DNA from: Incurvaria masculella
Lineage: Eukaryota > Arthropoda > Insecta > Lepidoptera > Incurvariidae
NCBI GenBank assembly: GCA_946894095.1
Contig: OX335649.1
Location: 12,480,001 to 12,544,000, forward strand
Reading direction: 5' to 3'
DNA length: 64,000 bases
The notes under the pieces were generated by a model. It did no database searches, was not told where the DNA came from, and saw only the letters and a program-made list of their open reading frames with translations. The position numbers were made by a program, and so were the translations under genes. Shown one piece after another: positions 61,501-64,000 of this stretch. How positions within the stretch are numbered: position 1 is the first letter of the stretch; each line of letters starts with the position of its first letter.

Positions 61501-62717
61501 AACGAAATCTGCTACAAATTCAAAATGCTACAAAAAGCCTACGGGGACTCTGCTCTCTCAAAAACAAGAGTATACGAGTGGTATTCGTCGTTCAAAAATG
61601 GTCTCAAAGAAGTTGACGATGCACCTCGTCGTGGACGCCCTTCTACATCAACTACCGATAATAACGTAGAAAAAGTTCAAGAAATCGTACTCGAAAATCG
61701 TCAAACAGTCAATAAGGAGTACTACCTGGCCGTAAGAGATGCTGTGCGTAGAAAACGACCGGAATAGTGGCTCCGTCTCACAAAGCGCGCATCGTGACCG
61801 ATTATTCGACCAAACATACTGTAAATACAATCCAACAGGCACCGTATTCTCCGGATATGGCACCATGTGACTTTTTCCTGTTCTCAAAACTTAAATTACC
61901 CCTTCGTGAAAAGAGCTTTTCGAGCTTCGATGAAATAAAAGAAAATGCGACGAAGGCATTGAAAGCCATTCCTTCACCGGACTATCAAAAGTGTATGGAA
62001 GAATGGGTTAAGCGCTGGCGTATGTGCATCGCTTCAGACGGTTGTTATTTTGAAGTTGATAAAATAAATGTATCCGAAAATTAACACAATTTTTTTCTTT
62101 TTATCATAGTATGTACATTGTCCTGGACCAGCATTTTGGACCAGCTCTTTGGGCAACTTTTTATCCATGAAATAAATCATCCCGAAATTAACCCGAGCGG
62201 AGCCGGGTACCGCAGCTAGTATATCAATAAAATTCAACGAATAACTAATGCCACGCTGCCCTGTAGACCCGACAAAACGCGGTTTGCTCGTAAAAAGGGA
62301 AATAAAATTACGTTTCGCGATTACCACACATTTTTATCATCTAATTTTGCATCAACCTGACCATAACTCATTGCAGGAGATGAGTAGTAAAGCATGTTGA
62401 GTACTTGCGCACGTGTTCAAACGTATTTGATCACTTTCCAACTGTCGCGAGTACTCGCAGGGGGTGCGGGGGCACGATCGCAGTGGAGGCTGACGAGCAC
62501 ACGCGCGCCTGCCCCGTCTCATGCCGCTATGTCGTACTTTACCCAGGCTCATGCACGTTGGTACTGACCGTGGGTGCGTGCGGAAGTGGCAGGTGGTGGT
62601 GCGGCGGAGCGACGGCGGCGGCGGCCGGTGTACGCGCGCGTGCCCGCTCAGCTTCGCGCCGCGCCAGAGCACGCCGCGTGCGGCCCTCCTTGGACACGTA
62701 GCCCCCTCCGCCGTATT
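40123..62717 (-). CDS. Unrecognised Gly/Pro/Ala-rich protein, C-terminal exons
   Basis: Four minus-strand exons fit one reading frame: 62717-62569 (acceptor GTGCAG, donor GTCAGT), 41183-41103 (TCCACAG, GTGGGT), 40790-40659 (TTGACAG, GTATAT) and 40539-40123 (TTTTCAG, stop TGA). The last three are phase 0 at both ends and the first ends in phase 0. The protein has YGGGGYVSKEGRTRR and an Arg/Ala-rich stretch, then GYCDPHMSWQHYQ, a Gly-rich run, HDHCNLRSLKGQNMSMLEQM, Tyr-containing PYSPYEEASYG and EYVDY, a proline-rich block of about 30 residues, and the end IKCENPY. The composition would suit the tail of a transcription regulator or a cytoplasmic tail, but I do not recognise the family. The 5' exons would lie right of the window or are unrecognised. 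The three leftmost exons are firmer than the 62.6-kb exon, which is linked only by phase and composition. Confidence 0.5.
40659..40790 (-). CDS. Penultimate exon of the unrecognised minus-strand gene
   Basis: It encodes 44 residues with a Gly/Trp-rich part (GGGGGWGGGWNARG) followed by PLRDPLRHLAAMHDHCNLR. It is phase 0 both sides. Confidence 0.6.
41103..41183 (-). CDS. 81-base exon of the unrecognised minus-strand gene
   Basis: It encodes 27 residues including VPGGYCDPHMSWQHYQ. Its symmetrical phase 0 would allow skipping without a frameshift. Confidence 0.6.
41474..42812 (-). mobile_element. Non-autonomous Helitron (copy 3)
   Basis: On the minus strand it starts TCTATACTATTATATAAAG after A at 42813 and ends CTAG before T at 41473. 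The GC hairpin CCCGT..ACGGG lies just before the end. Inside is a perfect 27-bp hairpin. There is no Rep/helicase frame. Confidence 0.78.
41858..41927. repeat. Perfect 27-bp stem with 16-base loop
   Basis: The arms 41858-41884 (ACATGTTTGAAAAATG start) and 41901-41927 are exact reverse complements. The total of 70 bases is the size of a small-RNA precursor. Confidence 0.9.
42890..42960 (-). promoter_or_regulatory. GC-rich patch with TATAAATA on the minus strand
   Basis: CCTATAAATAGTGCG at about 42895-42909 (minus strand) is set in a GC-rich stretch, unlike the flanks. It is placed upstream of the 41183 exon. It could be a promoter or just unrelated inserted sequence. Confidence 0.25.
43140..43497 (-). 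mobile_element. 5' part of a Helitron of the TCACTACATAG group
   Basis: On the minus strand it begins TCACTTCACTACATAGT after an A. It then carries AAACAAAGTCGCTTTCTCTG and AAACTACGCAACGGATTTTG, like the Helitron at 60925. No 3' end was found in continuity. Confidence 0.6.
44037..44587 (+). mobile_element. TTAA miniature element family A, full length
   Basis: It is 551 bases with TTAA at both ends. The inverted ends are GGTGGCCCAACCCGGC and GCGGGATGGGTCATCG (right end slightly mutated). It is colinear with 19593-20143 reversed. Confidence 0.9.
45247..46155 (-). pseudogene. 5'-truncated non-LTR retrotransposon (reverse transcriptase C-terminal part)
   Basis: The minus-strand frame includes LFDEKLTYKEHIEY, then ILLYNSLIMSRLEYGSVVWS and VHKKFLRTLSFR. 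This is the region after the reverse transcriptase core in jockey-like LINEs. One in-frame stop lies near the start (before GILFDE). The reading frame ends at 45698, and ~430 bases of 3' untranslated sequence and a poly(A) tail follow (T-run at 45247-45270 on the plus strand). The element is cut at about 46155, a typical 5' truncation. It is inactive. Confidence 0.8.
46190..46500 (+). mobile_element. Second SINE family, tRNA-derived head
   Basis: GATAGCTCAGTTGGTTAGAGC is a tRNA-type A-box region and GCTTTGAATCC a B-box-like stretch. A unique body with TTTTCAAAATCTGATTATAA follows. A diverged relative lies at 45040-45200, without its head, and another at 26850-27170. Confidence 0.7.
46585..47022 (+). 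repeat. TTAA element family B, old diverged copy
   Basis: It shares CCAAATCGCAAAGTTTGACG, GTTTCCATTTCCGAAC and TCAGTCTGGAGTTCTATTTG with the 480-bp copies but has many differences and eroded ends. Confidence 0.7.
47130..47345. other. GC-rich CpG island
   Basis: It is a sharp CpG-rich block in AT-rich DNA. Several frames are open on both strands and none shows good splice sites with recognisable protein. It may be a promoter or untranslated exon. Confidence 0.4.
47477..47759. mobile_element. hAT-type miniature element
   Basis: The inverted ends CAGCGGTACTCAACC and GGTTAAGTACCGCTG match except for one base, and are typical of hAT elements. The interior has GGGCCGCATGCGGCC near the right end. 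It is 283 bases and non-coding. A clear 8-bp target duplication is not preserved. Confidence 0.75.
48490..48710. other. GC-rich CpG island
   Basis: Open frames exist in at least three frames because of composition. On the plus strand TTCAG precedes GTGAGCGCG (a donor-like site at 48494). No family is recognised. Confidence 0.35.
48790..49015 (-). repeat. SINE body, reverse orientation
   Basis: It has GATATTAACCAAATACACCAC, GAATTAGATGCCATGCCAGG, GGAAAACACGGGCAATTTTG and GCCCGGGTTG, all reversed SINE blocks. Confidence 0.78.
49016..49784. other. Intergenic, no gene seen
   Basis: Short frames only. Mixed composition. No repeat was assigned. Confidence 0.35.
49785..50740 (+). repeat. 50-bp minisatellite, about 19 units
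   Basis: Units follow CACTCATTCGAGTTCGATCG, then TAGCAACGCTACACATAG and a TTTGATTTTTAC-type end, with a 50-base period. Each unit holds GTAGC-N3-GCTAC, a small inverted repeat, and usually a CGATCG palindrome. Copies differ by point changes and small indels. Confidence 0.92.
51050..51425 (+). repeat. Dispersed repeat, second copy of the CCGT-containing family
   Basis: It starts TTTTTAGGGTTCCGTACCC and continues CCCTATTACTAAGCCTCCG, CACAGGGCTGTATCTCAT, TTTTGCCGCTATAAC, and ends near TTGGCCGGA. The CCGT array is nearly absent here. Confidence 0.78.
51668..52215 (+). mobile_element. TTAA miniature element family A, near full length
   Basis: The same body as 44037-44587 (GGGCACGGTACAAAACCGTG, GATTTGGTAAGATTTA). 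The right end GATGGCCCAACTTAA is kept and the left end is mutated. Confidence 0.85.
52365..52730 (+). repeat. TTAA element family B, diverged fragment
   Basis: GAATTTGACAAGGCACACCAAG, GTAGGAAACGGACATTTTTG and TTATCAGTTTGGACT correspond to family B blocks. The ends are lost. Confidence 0.55.
52829..52959. repeat. 131-bp foldback, ~49-bp arms
   Basis: The arms start GCCTGAGTCCG and end CGGACTCAGGC-like. The best matching part is ATAACTCCACTCGAGCGTTA against its complement. The loop is about 33 bases. No second copy is visible in the window. Confidence 0.85.
53470..53625 (+). repeat. AACCGACTTC-type dispersed repeat
   Basis: TTTTTAACCGACTT, TCTCAATTCGACTGTATG and GATTTCGATGATTATTTTTT occur in order, as in the copy starting at 63855. 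Confidence 0.65.
53735..53980. other. GC-rich island with poly-C run
   Basis: A block of high GC with a run of 14 C at about 53909-53922. No convincing coding frame was found. Confidence 0.35.
54569..54790 (-). promoter_or_regulatory. CpG-rich block with donor site, possible untranslated first exon (minus strand)
   Basis: On the minus strand a CpG-rich stretch (54790-54700) runs into a segment ending TGTTCG followed by GTGAGTTGAG, a strong donor at 54568. The only ATG reads a few codons. It could be a 5' untranslated exon feeding the 41183 exon. This is inference only. Confidence 0.3.
54791..55690. other. Intergenic/intronic, no gene seen
   Basis: AT-rich with short frames. Nothing recognised. 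Confidence 0.35.
55690..55860 (-). repeat. SINE body, reverse orientation
   Basis: It has GAATTAGGTGCCATGCCAGG, CCTCCCTTTTATGAGCACGG and GAACGGGATGGAAAG in reversed SINE order. Confidence 0.75.
55861..57020. other. No gene seen
   Basis: AT-rich sequence without frames. The part around 56130-56200 looks like a LINE tail. No firm assignment. Confidence 0.3.
57020..57345. other. GC-rich CpG island
   Basis: Dense CpG with a G-run at 57201-57210. Open frames on both strands come from composition. A promoter or untranslated exon is possible. Confidence 0.4.
57545..58345. repeat. Two tandem ~170-bp units, the second split by a TTAA element
   Basis: Unit 1 (about 57545-57715) has GTGCTGATTAT, CCTTTATTACTATAGTGCTG and GGTGAAATATACCCTTAG. 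Unit 2 (57716-57816 plus 58297-58345) repeats GCGCTGATTC, TCTTTATTACTAACGTGCTG and, after the insertion, GGTGAAATATACCCTTAG. A related reversed piece is at 14910-15060. Confidence 0.75.
57817..58296 (-). mobile_element. TTAA miniature element family B (copy 2)
   Basis: It is 480 bases bounded by TTAA, the same length as the copy at 26210-26689 and nearly the same sequence in reverse orientation. It is inserted into a tandem unit (57545-58345). Confidence 0.92.
58690..58960. other. GC-rich island, possible exon on the minus strand
   Basis: The minus strand has a short open stretch (WAAANFAALDYLLRGG) before GTGCGTG, but its acceptor side lacks a pyrimidine tract. Not called as an exon. Confidence 0.25.
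58961..60100. other. No gene seen
   Basis: AT-rich. A short SINE-like scrap (CCGCCCCGGGTTATTACC) lies at 59580-59600. Otherwise nothing is recognised. Confidence 0.35.
60105..60400 (+). repeat. SINE body, head mostly lost
   Basis: CATGGTTCGGAATCCATG, CTACTAGGTGGTAAGGTTTA, GGTTGGTACCATCGCAT and GTGGTATTAGCCATCCATG follow the order of the intact SINE, ending in AAAAAAATA. Confidence 0.82.
60700..60924 (+). repeat. SINE body, 3' end lost
   Basis: GCTGGCCGTAGTTCGGGTTT, CTTACTAGGTGGTAAGATTA and CTTGGCATGGCACCTAG are SINE blocks. The SINE stops exactly where the Helitron begins. Confidence 0.78.
61186..62113 (+). mobile_element. mariner-family transposon remnant with TA target duplication
   Basis: Its ends CACTATGATCAATAAG and the reversed CATACTATGATAAAAAG form the inverted repeats. 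TA lies outside each end (61184-61185 and 62114-62115). Comparison with Helitron copy 2 (GATGGATACATAGTCC) shows the pre-insertion site directly. It encodes pieces of transposase but is internally deleted. Confidence 0.88.
61418..62084 (+). pseudogene. mariner transposase, internally deleted and frameshifted
   Basis: The N-terminal part starts MEKKIEQR at 61418 and continues, with frame breaks, to VYEWYSSFKNGLKEVDDAPR (helix-turn-helix) and GRPSTSTTDNNVEKV. It then jumps to EYYLAVRDAVRRKRPE followed by a stop (61765-61767). The C-terminal part, from another frame, has YSPDMAPCDFFLFSKL with the last catalytic Asp, and ends near 62084. The segment carrying the first Asp and the helices before it is missing. 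It cannot encode an active enzyme. Confidence 0.88.
62450..62710. other. GC-rich CpG island around the 62.6-kb exon
   Basis: The CpG-rich patch contains the probable minus-strand exon 62569-62717. Its left part may be promoter or intron. Confidence 0.35.
62569..62717 (-). CDS. Probable upstream exon of the same or another minus-strand gene
   Basis: It encodes EYGGGGYVSKEGRTRRALAR, then ARTPAAAAVAPPHHHLPLP. A good acceptor (GTCGGTGCAG) and a weaker donor (GTCAGT) bound it. Other frames in this CpG-rich patch are also open, so the call rests on splice sites and composition. Confidence 0.42.
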
Positions 62718-62823
62718 CTGCACCGACACAATCTGATGCAATTTTTTTTAAGGATCATTATATTAAATAATTTGCGGCGTTTGTAATTTGATTTTTTCCA
62801 TTTAACGTATACTCTGCTTACTA

Positions 62824-63396
62824 TTAAGGTGGGCCATCCCGCTCAACTCCCCATAAAAACGGGGAAAGAAGATCACGCCCATATTTCTTGTCAGAGATCG
62901 CAAATTTTACTCAAAATAGCTTTATTTGATCGAAATAGATGTCTGATGACCGTTGGCATTGCACAATTGTGTTTGGTTTCTAAGTTATAAGGTCCGAAAG
63001 CGTTTTATACAACAACTTTGGAGGTGGATTACGCAATGATAAAGTAAGAACATCTTAAAAATATTAGTCATCAGACATAGCTTATTTAATCACGATTTAT
63101 AATCTATTTGGTTTTTGTTACATTTTTGACTACAGGGGTAGTGGTTTACTTTTAGCTATAAGTCGTTTTGTAATTAAAATTTTCGTAAATCTTACCAAAT
63201 CATATATGCACAATGTCTTTTTTGTGGACGTGTTGCATCTTCCTCATCACGGATCCTGTCTTTTTCTTTGTCTTTTCTTTTTCTTTGTCTTTTCTTTTTC
63301 TTTGTTTTGTTTGTTTGTGAAGGTCCCAGAGTGCAACAGCACGGTTTTGTACCATGCCCGCGAATGAGTTAGTCCCGCCGGGTTGGGCCACCTTAA
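62824..63396 (-). mobile_element. TTAA miniature element family A with CTTTTT-type microsatellite
   Basis: It is 573 bases with TTAA at both ends (GGTGGGCCATCCCGC left, GCCGGGTTGGGCCACC right). It is longer than other copies because of a repeated TTTTCTTTGTC-type run at 63260-63310. Confidence 0.9.
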
Positions 63397-63849
63397 GCTT
63401 GCGGTGGGAATATTATCAGATACATGTTTTTGTTGATAAATAAGACGTATGATGAGCAACTTTGACGCCTTTTTTGGAAGATTTTCCTATTGGACCAGGT
63501 GGACAATTTGCCGCAAGAAATGGATTAACTCGCACGGTGAACAGGCAACTGAGTGATACATTTGACGTTTAGTGGCATTTCGTACCACGCTGTCCAACGC
63601 AACGCGGTAATCGGCCAAGTGAAGTAAAATTTACTAGTTAGGTTGGTACGAAAGGGTACAAAACGTCAGATTTAATAACCTATTTTCCTGTTCATCCGAC
63701 GAGTTTAATTACCATAGTAACTCCCCAGAACCTTTTTGTTCATTATTTCGGTTCTGGTAGTGATTAAATCATTCTTAAAAATCTCTTATCAAACTTTTTG
63801 AAAGTAAAAAGATTAAGCGGAAGAAACAACTGGAGTCACTGAGCTATAT

Positions 63850-64000
63850 GCTTTTTAACCGACTTCAAAAAAAGGAGGAGGTTATCAATTCGTCTGTATG
63901 TTTTTTTTTTGTTTTTTTTATGTTTGTTACCTCATAACTTTTGCCTGGGTGAACCGATTTTGATGATTATTTTTTTTAAATGATAGCTAGTGTTTCCCAA
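63850..64000 (+). repeat. AACCGACTTC-type dispersed repeat, cut by the window end
   Basis: TTTTTAACCGACTTCAAAAA, GGAGGTTATCAATTCGTCTG and GATTTTGATGATTATTTTTT occur in this order. It is a second forward copy of the repeat seen at 53470. Confidence 0.7.

Larger units (their letters stand above)
60925..62219 (+). mobile_element. Helitron interrupted by a mariner
   Basis: It starts TCACTACATAGTATAAAAC after an A and ends CTAG before a T, with the CCCG..CGGG hairpin upstream. Without the inserted mariner (61186-62113) it is about 367 bases. Its 3' part (GTCCTGGACCAGC, ACCCGAGCGGAGCCGGGTAC) is shared with Helitron copies 1 and 2, while its 5' part matches 43140-43497. Confidence 0.78.

Overview
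This window is animal nuclear DNA, most likely from a moth or butterfly. The two recognisable genes are split into short exons with GT-AG introns. Both encode insect-type proteins, and the AT-rich space between exons is crowded with insect transposons. No bacterial gene order is present. The repeat content (SINEs, TTAA-flanked miniature elements, Helitrons, a CCGT-rich dispersed repeat, a mariner relic, a BEL/Pao relic) is what I associate with Lepidoptera. Species cannot be given.

Layout: 1-1452 is a broken BEL/Pao gag-protease reading frame and 1453-3674 is repeat debris. 3675-16375 (minus strand) holds the first 12 coding exons of poly(ADP-ribose) polymerase (PARP1 type): zinc fingers 1 and 2, the zinc-3/PADR1 region, BRCT and the start of WGR. 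The rest of WGR, the helical domain and the catalytic domain must lie left of the window. 16376-19237 is the head-to-head intergenic region, which holds a 1.07 kb element with perfect 20-bp inverted ends. 19238-31572 (plus strand) is a complete 11-exon parkin gene of 480 codons with all RING-in-between-RING features. 31573-40122 shows no gene but holds one intact 5S-rRNA-headed SINE with target duplications. 40123-62717 (minus strand) holds four phase-compatible exons of an unrecognised Gly/Pro/Ala-rich protein. Its 3' end is at 40123, and the region between exons contains GC-rich islands, Helitrons, a 50-bp minisatellite and several miniature transposons. 60700-62220 is a three-level nest: SINE remnant, Helitron, mariner.

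Function: parkin (mitochondrial quality control E3 ligase) and PARP (DNA-break signalling) are divergently transcribed with starts 2.9 kb apart. Both coding sequences look intact within the window. Transposon ends stop only 20-35 bases from several of their splice sites without entering exons. The strongest unexplained observations are a SINE body carried by two different Pol III promoter heads, two near-identical 480-bp elements in inverted orientation 31 kb apart, two Helitron groups sharing a 3' end but not a 5' end, a perfect 27-bp hairpin, and the unidentified minus-strand gene.
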